From contig NC_092672.1 of assembly GCF_964355755.1 (NCBI RefSeq), positions 37,196,501 through 37,260,500 on the forward strand: a stretch of DNA of 64,000 nucleotides. The letters are read 5' to 3'. Origin of the DNA: Antedon mediterranea. Taxonomy: Eukaryota; Echinodermata; Crinoidea; Comatulida; Antedonidae. The position numbers were made by a program, and so were the translations under genes. Shown here piece by piece: positions 23,431 to 34,148 of the stretch (the first letter of the stretch is position 1; each line of letters opens with the position of its first letter). The notes beneath the pieces are model-generated. The model was not told where the DNA came from. It did no database searches and was given only the letters and a program-made list of their open reading frames with translations.

Positions 23431-24661
23431 CTTGTAACAGGCAGTCCATGAACTAAAACGAAAAACAGGACAACACGTGACCGGAAACCTGGTAAAGGAA
23501 CAAATGCAATGTTTCAGAATAATTAACAAATAATAAATCATAAAAATAACTAATTTATATATAGATAATCTGTGTTAGTAAACATCCTGAAATTGAAGAC
23601 AACATTTTCCCTGAATTTTGGTTATTGATATTCATAAACAAAACATTAGGTAACATGAGTAGACAAACAGGATATGAATGAAAATAGGTTCGTAGGCCTG
23701 TATTGCTACTAATATTACTGTAGGGATTTGTTTCATTTTCTTTCTCGTACTAAAATCTATTCATTACAATGTCAATCAATCAAAATCAATCAATAATAAC
23801 ATAACCCATTTTCTTTTCTCTTTCAACAAAATAACAATTTAAATATAAATAATAAAGAGGCAAACCCCAGGAAGAACATAATTTGAAGGTCTCCCTCCAA
23901 AAAAAACGTGTGGCGGGTTAAGAGAAAACAAGTTGTAATCATCCTGTATAAAATCACTTACTTATCCTACAAGACTAAAGAAGACTAATTACATTCGCCA
24001 ATTTGGTTCAGCAAATTACACAAGAAACTCAAATCGCGAAAATCAAAGGTCGCGAAATAGTTGAAAATGTAAAATCGCGAAAATTTAGGGCCGCGAAAAT
24101 GTTGGGCTTTACAGCATTCATTTTCATCCAACATAATTATAAACAACAAGAAGATAGTGATTTATTTTTATTTCAAGCAATATCATAAATTACATTGAAA
24201 ATACAAAAAAAAACGTGGAAATGTTGAACAATTAACATTAAAGAAAGCATTGCGGTAAACATTAGCAATATTATATTAAAAAATAAACTATATTAATAAC
24301 CGATTATCTTAAAAATACTTTATCATGATCCATAATTCACATGAGACTCACATGTGACGCTATATCACGGAATCGACTATAATATTGTTTGTAGATACAT
24401 TACTTTTGTACTGAAAGGGAATGTAGTAGTCTTTTGGCATTTTAAGTACATTTAATTACATGGGACATTTATTAAAGGTGTATTACGTCACTGAATACGT
24501 CACGGTTTTTAGTTCAAAATTGTAAGTGAATATTATAATAAATCCAAAGGCAAATTACTGAAAATAATGACAATGCTGTACTACTGGGTATCATTGGCTG
24601 GATCTCAATGAAGATACAAAATGAATAAAGCAAAAAGCTCAATCAAAACGATAAAGTAAAA

Positions 24662-24722
24662 CCAAAGATTGTATAGCGCCGCTACGCGGCGCTATCGCGT
24701 AGCGGCGCTATATAATCTTTGG
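24662..24722. mobile_element. 61-bp foldback mini-element
   Basis: Arms of 27 bp (CCAAAGATTGTATAGCGCCG... and its inverted copy, one mismatch) around a 7-bp loop, flanked by TAAAA on both sides. Copy B has the uninterrupted site (AAAGTAAAACATA at about 36505), so this is an insertion with a 5-bp target duplication. Confidence 0.75.
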
Positions 24723-24842
24723 TAAAACATCTAGAAAAAGTAGCATATATATATATATATACACTAGTTGTGTTCCAACCGTACCACGCCGAGAATGTTA
24801 AAGGGTCGTTATCCGATCGAGTTAAAGAACAATACCATGAAA

Positions 24843-24914
24843 GCCCCAGTGGTCTAATGGTTAGGGCAACTGCATATCAAGCAGACGGTCCGAGTTCGAG
24901 TCTCGGTTGGGGCG
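24843..24914 (+). tRNA. tRNA-like gene with anticodon AUC (copy A)
   Basis: 72 nt fold as a cloverleaf: acceptor GCCCCAG/TTGGGGC, D-arm GTCT/GGGC with GG in the loop, anticodon stem CTGC/GCAG with loop ATATCAA (anticodon ATC), and a perfect T-arm CCGAG-TTCGAGT-CTCGG. It is followed at once by a TTTTT pol III terminator. The nominal codon is GAU (Asp), but eukaryotic tRNA-Asp uses GUC, and the body is more like tRNA-Arg/Glu types. It could be a divergent gene or a tRNA-derived repeat. Confidence 0.7.
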
Positions 24915-25164
24915 ACTTTTTCTCATTCTCACAGATTTCCTCATCTTTATCGTTTCAAAAATTAATTAAATAATTTTCAGTGTATCACCGAGCGGTTTGG
25001 AATTTATTTCTATGCCTGTTGTGTTTATATATATACAGTATATATATATATATATATATATTCAGGTTGAAATTTTCAGACCGTTTGGATAGAGTGCTCA
25101 ATACCAAGGTAGAGCATAAATAAATAAAATAACAGCAGAAAACTTGGTTACTTCATTGTTTTAA

Positions 25165-25220
25165 TCACTACAAATTTGTTTCGTACGACCAGCATGTAGC
25201 TGGCCGCACTCTTCAGGTGA
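25165..25220 (-). ncRNA. Type I hammerhead-ribozyme-like motif (family 2), minus copy
   Basis: Reverse complement of the motif at 25279-25334, with all core positions kept. Confidence 0.5.
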
Positions 25221-25278
25221 AATATAAAACATAAGTGACACAGTTGTCTCATAGTGCTTAATAGAAGTGTTTTATATT

Positions 25279-25334
25279 TCACCTGAAGAGTGCGGCCAGC
25301 TACATGCTGGTCGTACGAAACAAATTTGTAGTGA
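25279..25334 (+). ncRNA. Type I hammerhead-ribozyme-like motif (family 2)
   Basis: Core CTGAAGA (25283-25289, fits CUGANGA), an 11-bp stem II closed by TACAT, GAAA (25317-25320), short stem III (ACA/TGT around AATT), cleavage-site A25330 after GT, and stem I CAC/GTG plus one pair. Penelope-like elements are known to carry such type I motifs in their terminal repeats. Confidence 0.55.
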
Positions 25335-25570
25335 TTAAAACAATGAAGTAACCAAGTTTTCTGCTGTTATTTTATATATATATATATATATATAAATCCA
25401 AAAGCAAATTACTGAAAAAAATGACAATGCTGTGTGTATCAGTGGCTGGATCTCAATGGAGATACAAAAATAAAAAGCGAAAAGCTAAATCAAAACGATA
25501 AAGTAAACAGCCAGAAAAGTTAGCAGAGCTTTCGGGCAACACTAGCCCTTCATCAGTGCAAGTGTTTATA

Positions 25571-26045
25571 TATAAAAATCAAGATCAAATAAGTTAAAAC
25601 TGCCTCAATATAGATTTATTTTAACGACATGTTTCGGGCATAGCCCATCATCAGGTGAAAAGAATTGTAACAAAGGATAACATATATAAGTCACAAAATT
25701 ACATAATAAAACAAATCAGCCAATCAAAGATGTTAACAAACAAAAGGCATAGTTATACAGGCACGCCTCTAAAAGCTATGGTGTACAAAGCAGGAATGGT
25801 TGCTTATAAAGCAGGAAATTTAAAACAAAGACAAAAGCTTCAAGTGTAAATAATTGTTAATATGTGAATGTCTCTGGCAAAATTAATGTTTAAAGGATCT
25901 AAATTGTACATTTGCCGGTAGGGGCAAGAGTGCCAAGCTTTACAATTATTCTTTCTTCTATAATTCTACGAGATGTCTCAGAACCATTACATACTTTAAC
26001 ACCAGAAATTGTAATATCCGAAAGGGAATGCTCATTATTACAACA
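25571..26045 (-). mobile_element. Penelope-like element 3' end, copy A
   Basis: Minus strand: remnant of a GIY-YIG-type C-terminus (CNNEHSLSDITISGVKVCNG, IEERIIVKLGTLAPTG), then about 220 bp of trailer and the hammerhead-like motif. A 2-nt deletion shifts the frame near the end relative to copy B. Confidence 0.6.
25619..25661 (-). ncRNA. Hammerhead-like motif (family 1), minus copy in A
   Basis: Same as 37100-37142, in duplication copy A. Confidence 0.45.
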
Positions 26046-26456
26046 AGCACGAATGTGCAATACTCGGGGTACAGCGAAAGAAGCTGTAAGACGTCATAAG
26101 ACCGGATGTAACGTCACATACACATCAAAAACCGCGCTACCAAATACGGCTATACGATACCATCTTCGAGACGTCATATGGCTGCATCCGGTATGAAATT
26201 AAAAAATCCGGCTCTCTATAGCTTTGAGGACATGTCCCTGTAGTATATTCATGCTAAATCCGAGCTCAATACTACAACGAATAAGGGAGGAGTAGTACTT
26301 TATAAATTGCACTTTTTGCTCAATAGTGTCCGGATGGAAGAAGAAGAGGAAAAGATGAGAGAGTCCTAGACTCAGGTACCCCGACTAATAAAACGATATA
26401 TACTCTATATCATTTTACGTATACAGTATATTTCACCATAAAGTTAAAGAAAAATA

Positions 26457-26527
26457 GGTTTCGCCAGGGCTCGAACCAGGACCTTCTGCGAGTTAAGCAG
26501 ACTTGACAACCACTACACTACGAAACC
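26457..26527 (-). tRNA. tRNA-Val(AAC)-like, copy 1
   Basis: Minus strand: acceptor GGTTTCG/CGAAACC fully paired, D-arm GTGTAGTGGTTG, anticodon loop TTAACTC (AAC), T-loop TTCGAGC with one stem mismatch, then a T-rich terminator. D-stem pairing is weakened. Gene or recent pseudogene. Confidence 0.6.
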
Positions 26528-26740
26528 TCTTACACCAAAAATGTGGGTTACACAAAGTTTTTTAATCCATTTAAATTACAAATAAATTATTATGTAATAA
26601 GCACAAAGCAAGATAAACATGTGTAAAAGTGATAATTACCGATTACACAAAATAAATATTTTTAAAAATAATAAAAATAAGATATACTGTATATCATATT
26701 ACCTTATCAGTACTTTTTACCATAAAGTTGAAAAAAAAAA

Positions 26741-26812
26741 GGTTTCGCCCGGGCTCGAACCGGGGACCTTCTGCGTGTTAAGCAGACGTGATAACCACTA
26801 CGCCAAGAAGCC
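26741..26812 (-). pseudogene. tRNA-Val(AAC)-like, copy 2
   Basis: Anticodon arm (TTAACAC loop) and T-arm (CCCGG/CCGGG) are sound, but the acceptor GGCTTCT/CGAAACC has two mismatches. A long T run follows on the minus strand. Confidence 0.6.
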
Positions 26813-27082
26813 GCATATAACTACATAACGCTGTGGTGTGTGTCACACATTGTGGCTTCTTAATTAAACAAATTAATTAACAAACAAGCACGAATGTGCA
26901 ATACTCGGGGTACAGCGAAAGAAGCTGTATACAGACGTATACAGTTAGCAAGTTAAAGAAAAATAGGTTTCGCCGACCGATTACACAAAATAAGTATTTT
27001 AAAAAATAATAAAAATAAGATATACTCTGTATAATTATCATATTGCGTATACAGTACTTTTCACCATAAAGTTTAAAAAAAA

Positions 27083-27154
27083 GGTTTCGTCCGGGCTCGA
27101 ACCAGGTACCTTCTGCGTGTTAAGCAAACGTGATAACCACTACGCCAAGAATCC
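27083..27154 (-). pseudogene. tRNA-Val(AAC)-like, copy 3
   Basis: Like copy 2, with acceptor GGATTCT/CGAAACC mismatches and a weakened T-stem. Flanks match those of copy 2, so the unit was tandemly duplicated. Confidence 0.6.
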
Positions 27155-27765
27155 GCATATAACCATATAACTACATAACGCTGTGGTGTGTATCACACAT
27201 TGTGGCTTCTTAATTAAACAAATTAATTAACAAAAAATTAAAAATCCGGCTCTATAGCTTTGAGGACATGTCCCTGTAGTATGTTCATGCCAAATCCCAG
27301 CTCAATACTACAACGAATAAGGGAGGAGTAGTACTTTAAAAATCGCACTTTTTACTCAATAGTGTCCAGATGGAGGAAGAAGAGGAGAAAATGAGTAAGT
27401 CCTAGACTCGGGTACCCCGAGTAAAAAGCACGAATGTGCGATACTCAGGGTGCAGCAAAAGAAGCTGTAATGACGTCATAAGACGGGATGTGACGTCACA
27501 TACACATCAATAACCTACCAAATACGGCTATATGGTACCATCTTCGAGACGTCATATGGCTGCATCCGGATTGAAATCTAAAAATCCGGCTCTATAGATT
27601 TGAGGACATGTCCCTGTAGTATATTCATGCTAAATCCCAGCTCAATACTACAACTAATAAGGGAGGAGTAGTACTTTAAAAATCGCACTTTTTACTCAAT
27701 AGTGTCCAGATGGAGGAGGAGGAGAAAATGAGTAAGTACTAGACTCGGGTACCCCGAGTAAAAAT

Positions 27766-28260
27766 GGGTGGCTACAGGCCGGGACATTCACATATTAACA
27801 ATTATTTACACTTGAAGCTTTTGTCTTTGTTTTAAATTTCCTGCTTTATAAGCAACCATTCCTGCTTTGTACACCATAGCTTTTGGAAGCGTGCCTTTAT
27901 AACTATGCCTTTTGTTTGTTAACATCTTTGATTGGCTGATTTGTTTTATTATGTAATTTTGTGACTTATATATGTTATCCTTTGTTACAATTCTTTTCAC
28001 CTGATGATGGGCTATGCCCAAAACATGTCGTTAAAATAAATCTATATTGAGGCAGTTTTAACTTATTTGATCTTGATTTTTTTCTATATCCTGCCTATGC
28101 AGCTCTTTGATTTATATATATATATATATATAAATTGCAGATCCAAATAGTTTATCTAAAACAATAGGCTATTGTATACGACTTCCTGATGACTCACTTC
28201 TATTAGTATTAAGCACTATGAGACAACTGTGTCACTTATGTTTTATATTTCACCTGAAGA
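27766..28260 (+). mobile_element. Penelope-like terminal sequence in plus orientation, copy A
   Basis: Inverted copy of 25600-25870 plus further tail (GAGGCAGTTTTAACTTA), running to a truncated family-2 motif (CACCTGAAGA at 28251-28260) where a deletion joins GGCAAATTACTG. Confidence 0.55.
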
Positions 28261-28857
28261 GGCAAATTACTGAGAAAAATGACAATGCTGTGGGTATCAG
28301 TGGCTGGATCTCAATGGAGATACAAAAATAAAAAGCGAAAAGCTAAATCAAAACGATAAAGTAAACAGCCAGAAAAGTTAGCAGAGCTTTCGGGCAACAC
28401 TAGCCCTTCATTAGTGCAAGTGAAGGAATTTGGATAACGTCATATAAAGCTGGCAAGTGCTGCCTGGGTGGACATGAATAAAAGAAATATAACAAAGGGA
28501 GCCAGGGTGGAGTCTGAATAAGAGTGGTAAACAAAGAAGGTAGCTTGGTAGAGATATAAACAATTTATATATATATATATATATTAATGTCCTCATCTTT
28601 ATCGTTTCAAATTAATTAATTAAATTTCAGTATATCACCGGGCGGTTTAGAATTAATGTTCTTTGCCTGATTTGTTTATATATATTAATGTTCTTATATA
28701 ATTTTAAAAAAAAGGTAATGGTCGTAGAAGAAGAATACAGAGTATCTCCTAGCACACCGTTACGTAATATCTGGTAACTACACGTTTCTATTAGGAAAAG
28801 GAACAGGTGTGGAATGTTAACAATTTTTTGATTAAATCAATTTTAAAAACAACTCCC

Positions 28858-29220
28858 TTGAGTGAGTGGCCGAGCGGTTAAGACAGTGGAACCGTAATTA
28901 CGTAGCCATAACATCGGCAGGGGTTCGAGGCTCACTCGCTCCATGGTTCTGGTTGTAAAACGAGTCTTCTCGGATAAGGATCTAAACCGTAGGTCCAGTG
29001 TACACATCTAGCTCGTGTGCACTTTAAAGAACCTAGTACATCTTTTGAGACGAGTAGGGGGTTACCCCGGTGTATTAGTATATCACAGCCACTGATCAGG
29101 GAGTTGTTATTACAACTAACTAATAACAACTCCCCGCACTGATCACCAACTGGGCCCTCTGGGAGACCAGTCTTTGACTGAAGAGGTTACCCAGTATAAA
29201 TATAAATTTCAATCAATTAA
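28858..29220 (+). mobile_element. tRNA-derived SINE, copy 2
   Basis: Head GAGTGAGTGGCCGAGCGGTT with B-box GGGGTTCGAGGC. The same body is interrupted near its 3' end by a short palindrome (GGGAGTTGTTATTA / TAATAACAACTCCC). Partner at 38704. Confidence 0.8.
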
Positions 29221-29686
29221 CCCTACTCACATCAGTTAACATTGTCTTCAAATACATGTTGAAACCAACAAACTTCTTATTGTTTACGATAAAAAAATAT
29301 ATTATAGTAATTTCGATAAACAGTATAATAATATTTATAAAACTATTACAAACATTAATTCAATCTGGCCTATACGTGACCTTAAATAAACTGGAAACAT
29401 TGTATGTAAATGTTGCTTAATGCAGTTACGTTCAAACAGCAAAATACCGGAATGTGCAAAATGAACTTTCGAAAAATGAACTATCATAAACATGTTTCTG
29501 CTGAGCGTATATACACCTCACCTCACATAACATCTCTGTGACATCACTGGAGTTTAGATAGGTATATTATTACAGTAGGCCTACTGTAGATAATGCGCGC
29601 GCGCGCGAAGTGTGTGCTAGCATGGTGGCAATTTCAGCCAAAATCTAGACACAGCTTATAAACGTGCCGATTTGATTCAGCATAAT

Positions 29687-29885
29687 TCAACTTTCAACAG
29701 ATTCACTTTGATGTCGTTTTTTAACCATCTGATCACTTGTACTTGCATCGGATTCAGTAAATGTTACATACTGAGTATCTACAAATGCAAGCTTTTGGAG
29801 CATAAGGTCAAAGGTCGAATACAACTCAGCAAATGTTGGTCTTTGGGATGGAAAGGCTTTCCAGCATTTCGTCATCACTTCGTAC
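29687..29885 (-). CDS. Duplicated terminal RTK exon in copy A, orphan or alternative 3' exon
   Basis: Same length (199 bp), acceptor and stop position as RTK exon 9 at 39478-39676. The frame is fully open and only two residues differ (LMLQK for LMLQQ; DAST for DAIT). No other kinase exon is present nearby. It may be a passenger of the segmental duplication, an alternative downstream last exon of the same receptor (same strand, 9.6 kb further on), or the remains of a lost paralogue. The intact frame fits a recent duplication as well as retained function. Confidence 0.6.
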
Positions 29886-30076
29886 CTGTAAAAGAGGTTT
29901 CATTTTTTAGGCTCATAAGTTATTAGTTGATTCAGCTATAAATGAATGAAAAACCGAAAATGCATAAGCTATGTACTTGGTGATTAACCCAACCCCACCC
30001 CGTTTTTCGGCCAAACAACATTTTTTTTTTAGTTCGTTTAAAGTTTTCGCAAAAGTAAGAAGTGTTTTCAATTAAA

Positions 30077-32157
30077 ATGTTAAAAAAAATGTACATCGTG
30101 GAGAAATTTGAAAAACGAAAGAGGACAAAGGGGGGGTATTTTGGAGTGGGCATGATAATTGAAGAGGGAGGTAAAATGGTTATCAGTTGTTATATAAATG
30201 ATGTTGAGTCTCCAAGCATGAGCAAATTGATGACTTTGGAAACTGGTGTAAAGGTGATAATTACAGACGTAATTGGGGGAAATGATTGTTTGAGGTTAAC
30301 AGCAAAATCTAAGGTAATGTTTTTAGTTCGTTATTATTTAGTTGTTAAAATGACGTTGTTTAGTTTTGTTAACTGCGCATGGATATAGAACATGTTGTAA
30401 ATTGAAGACCTAGTCTAGGAGGCCTAGTCCTGGAAGAAATAATACAGAAGTTACAATATAGGCCTATACTGTAGTATAAAACTGAATTGAGTTGAGTTTA
30501 GCCATATTATCAATACTTTAGATTTTAGATTTTAAATATTTCATGAGAATTTGTTAGGCCTAATTTCCGCTTTTTTATTATTTGCGATTGTAGGTTATGA
30601 CGAAAGTGGCAAACTTCAATGTTGACATGGGGGTAGTAAACAATTTTATCCGACCAGAAGTTGTGTCTCTATCAGAAGCGAAGGGTAGTCCACAGAAGAA
30701 ACGAATTTCGGTGCAGGGATGTGTTGTTGAGGTAACTTTATATTTCATTTATTTATTTTTTTACATATTTATGAATAGGTTTTATTAAAATTTGAGAATA
30801 ATTCAGAATTTCGGATAATAATGCTGGGGTAAGTATTAGGAATTATGTTAAACTTGTTAAAATTCCTAGTTGAAATGACAGTGTGATTGATAGTTTTGGG
30901 TTATGTAAAATTATGAAATGTTATTACCGTTGTTTCATTGCTGTAATTTTTGTTTTAGATGGGAGAGTATGTATGTACTGATTCGTATAAGAGAAGATCG
31001 ATATGGTTAGGAAATGGAGATACAAAGATGGAAGTAGTGCTGTGGGGTGAGGCGGCGGCATCCACCTTTGACTTAGTGGCAAATGAGGTGATAATAACTG
31101 CAGTTGTTGTGCAGGGCATTCAACTAAGAAGTACGCCGTCGACGGTGGTAGAAGTAAGTTTTGTTTTGTTATAACTACTTTAAACTGAAATTCTATTTTG
31201 TATATTGGAACGAAAAATTATTAATTATGATTTAATTTCCAGCTATTGTAAATGAATATCGAGTAGAAAGAATTGTATAATCGACATCGCTCTGTATTGT
31301 CAAACTCCATTTGTTTAACCAATTAGTAGTGTCATTTAAATTACTAATCAATATTAATTATATTTTATATTTGGTTTGTATTATAGGCGAATGGTATGGA
31401 TAGCGTAGAGGGTGTGATTATCGCTGTTGGCGACACCAGTGATGGGTATGTAAAATTCTACATTATTGTATTGATGCTTGTACAGTGTTATTGAATGTTT
31501 TAAAAGGCAAATTGTGACATAACCATATTTTAAAAAATAAACGCCCCGGGGTGTTATTTGTTAAGTGGTAGTTGCGCTCCCTCGATAGCCTGGTCAAAAA
31601 AATAAAATAAAATCAGTGACTTCTGTTACAATGGCGGACTCAAACGCTCACATTATCTTATCAGTTAAAAATTGACATGCACCCCCACATTTTGCTTCAA
31701 GGATGGATCCACATGGATGCGCCTCCCTGGCGCAAACGCGCTGGATCCGCTCTTGAACATGAAGTTTCATGTTTAAGATTATTACTATCGTTTTGTAATG
31801 TAAATCTACAAAAATACACAATAACTTTGAAAATGAAAATCAACATATTTGTTAACAAGTTATAAAAACTGTATATTTGTTTCCATTAAACTTCACTTCA
31901 CTTAACAGACATGGAATATTTTAGTATTAAATTTATAACACAACAATATTTGAATGCTATTTTGTAGTAATGCTGTTTAAATTTATTTTTATTTTAGATA
32001 TCCAGTCGATATTTATTTGGAGACTGAGGAATGTTTAAGGCTTCCGGAAAGTACGCATTTTGATATCAACCTTATCACTTTGCCCTGCGGTGTAGAGTTT
32101 TCGGCCGACAGTTCGGGGCTGATATCCGAAATCAAAATGCTAGATTTTGAGGAATAA
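30077..32157 (+). CDS. RPA70-like tandem OB-fold protein, five exons, 262 aa
   Basis: Exons 30077-30313, 30594-30731, 30959-31153, 31387-31445 and 31998-32157 all have GT/AG borders and matching phases, totalling 789 nt (262 residues plus stop). The ATG at 30077 is preceded by an in-frame stop; a second Met four codons on is possible. The pattern resembles two RPA70 single-strand-DNA-binding OB folds. Domain 1 (about residues 5-80): FGVGMIIEEGGKMVISCYIN and LETGVKVIITDVI. Domain 2 (about 100-190): KMEVVLWGEAAA, then NEVIITAVVVQGI and LRSTPSTVVE; VLWGEAA is a typical RPA DBD-B-like strand. No zinc ribbon is seen and the protein is much shorter than RPA70. Role is inferred: ssDNA binding or a lineage-specific RPA1-like factor. 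It lies between the two copies of a segmental duplication and is itself single-copy here. No TIR was seen around it. Confidence 0.8.
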
Positions 32158-33644
32158 ATTGTGTAGGCCTACAGATTATATTTAGTTAATTAGTGTTAAT
32201 TTTGTAATTGTTTTGATAAACGACTAACAATGTCGAGTCGATAAAAAAATGGTAATAAACGTTAAATCAATATATATTTAAATTGTGTCATGTGAAATAT
32301 GTTGATTGCTTTTTTTGTAAAAATAATGTAGATTACATCTGTACTGTATTTCGTAAACGTACTGATAGCAATTGGATAATAACGTTTCTGATTAAATGGA
32401 ATGTTTAGTTCTGATGAGATGGGAAAACCAGGATGAAAACTGTATACACAGCAGAGCTTTTTCCTTGCAATGTACCAAGGACTACTAGTAAAAATCACAA
32501 TAAAAATAATTATTATTAGCATTACTTACCTGAAAAATTGTATAAATAAAAAAATGAGTGTTTTTTGAAACAATATTCATAAGGTATAATATTATAAAGT
32601 TTACTTTAATGTATGTGCAATATTTATATACAGTACTATAAAAAGATTGTTTGTGTGCTGTCTTATATTAACAACTTATTCTATAATATTATTATATTAT
32701 ATAATAATGAATTTTGTATATACAATATTGAATGAATAAAGATTGAAGGAATAAAGATGGGAGAGACCCATAAAAGATTAAAAAAAATAAATAAAAATAA
32801 TTATTCAATTGTACGAAAATAAACTAATAAGTAGTACGCATACTGTAAAGCCCAACATTTTCGCGGCCCTAAATTTTCGCGATTTTACGTTTTTAACTAT
32901 TTCGCGACCTTTTGTTTTTGCGATTTCCGTTTATTGTGTAACTTAAAAAAATGATTCGTCCTTTTTAAGAATGTAAAGACTATGTAGTTCTTAGAAGTAT
33001 TTTGAAATGTTTGTATTGTAATTAGCAATACAATAAGGTTAATGAACTGTTATCTAAATAGAGTAGGTATTACCAGAACGTGATATTGTTGCGGTGGTTG
33101 TTTTCGGAAAAAATACGGATTTCATCATTGTTCGTAAATCGAAACTGGCATGTATTGTTATGTGTGTCAGCTTCCATACAGACAACAATACAATAATGGG
33201 TAGCTTTAAACAATCAACTCAAGCAAAAGTTTGGATAATGGTCGGTTAAACGTGACTCCTTTGCGCGTGTACGTCGCTACATTACGCAGCGGGAACCAAT
33301 CAAATCAAAGTACCTACGGTTGCAAAAAGCTTAGAGTACGTTTCATCTGACATTTTACAGCGGTTTGTAGGAAGTAAAATGAAAGAGGAACATAAATTAT
33401 AGAAAATATTTATTGTGTCATGACAGGAAATCTTCATGGTATTTATAGAGACAAAACTTGTTTGTTTTGATGTAATAAAGGTGGTTTAGCTAGACGCTAG
33501 ACTATAGATCAATCTATTTTAAACCTTCTATTGCCATTTTGTTTGTTAATGTTATGTTGCATTTTGGCAATATAGTTGAAAGTACAGTAGAGTTTATTAA
33601 ACAAAATAAACACCAGACTGCATAAATAGAATACTTTTTGAACA
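32158..33644. other. Spacer between the OB-fold gene and duplication copy B
   Basis: Contains the CTGTAAAGCCC repeat (32844-32940). No exon or RNA gene recognised. Confidence 0.45.
32844..32940. repeat. Interspersed repeat with CTGTAAAGCCC end
   Basis: CTGTAAAGCCCAACATTTTC and further GCGA-rich segments occur here and, inverted, at 24033-24117 and 35882-35973. MITE-like; the class is unknown. Confidence 0.5.
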
Positions 33645-34148
33645 AGCCTATAGTCTGTTGTACTTCCGATATACTGATATGAGGACTGGCGGTAATGAAA
33701 ACAATAATACCCACATATGTCTATTTTAAGAAACTCTCGAAAATCATTATTATCATTTAAATAATTTATTTAAATTTTCATAATTTAAAAACCATATTTT
33801 TTAGAAATTAACATTTCAAAATGCTAACTGTAAGCCTAATATGAAAAAGCAATTTATAGAATTAACTATTCAAAACATTAAAGCTCTTGGAAATCTAGAC
33901 CGGATAAAATGTATTTCTATTTTTATTTTGCTTACATTGACACACCGGAATACATAAACATAATAAACTTGAGAGTAAACATCTAGGCCTAAAACATGTG
34001 AATCGGCACCCAGTTAATATTGTCATTGGCAATCTTGGTAGGTAATTAAAGTAAAGCAATCAATCAATAAATTTACCGAGTTTCTCATGCAAATTCATAA
34101 GTACTAAATTACAATAATTTGATTAAACAAGAGAGTCATGATCCAACA

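Larger units (their letters stand above)
25055..25385. repeat. Inverted repeat of two hammerhead-bearing Penelope-type ends (copy A only)
   Basis: Arms of about 105 bp (25124-25230 and 25268-25374), running from AAAATAACAGCAGAAAACTT through the hammerhead-like motif to ATATTTCACC, face each other. The stretch is missing at the matching place in copy B, where only TA repeats remain. Confidence 0.75.
26046..27765. repeat. Copy-A-specific block of intercalated tandem repeats with tRNA-Val units
   Basis: Segment absent from copy B, where the flanks join directly at 37408-37412 (ATTACAAAAATGGGTGG). It contains units around CACGAATGTGC.ATACTC, TGACGTCA and GAGGACATGTCCCTGTAGTA (starts near 26046, 26883, 27245, 27427, 27586), with the three tRNA-Val-like sequences between. 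Confidence 0.75.
22521..29966. repeat. Segmental duplication, copy A
   Basis: Starts AGCCTATAGTCTGTTG and is colinear with copy B (33645-40779). The last shared stretch GAAAAACCGAAAATGCATAA at 29946 matches 40752. Similarity looks lower in the first kilobase (several differences per line) and very high around 24000-24600. Differences are mainly transposon insertions and TA-repeat deletions. Confidence 0.9.

Noticed and set aside
25912-26196. 94-codon plus-strand frame (and its partner at 37280-37465)
   Set aside because: Antisense to the GIY-YIG remnant of the Penelope-like element, which reads sensibly on the minus strand.
28858-28942. A true tRNA-Ser/Leu gene at the SINE heads
   Set aside because: The anticodon arm does not fold well, no terminator follows, and the sequence runs into a repeated body and A-rich tail in four places; a tRNA-derived SINE.
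32262-32522. 86-codon minus-strand frame next to a donor-like CTTACCTG
   Set aside because: AT-rich hydrophobic translation without motifs and no partner exon.
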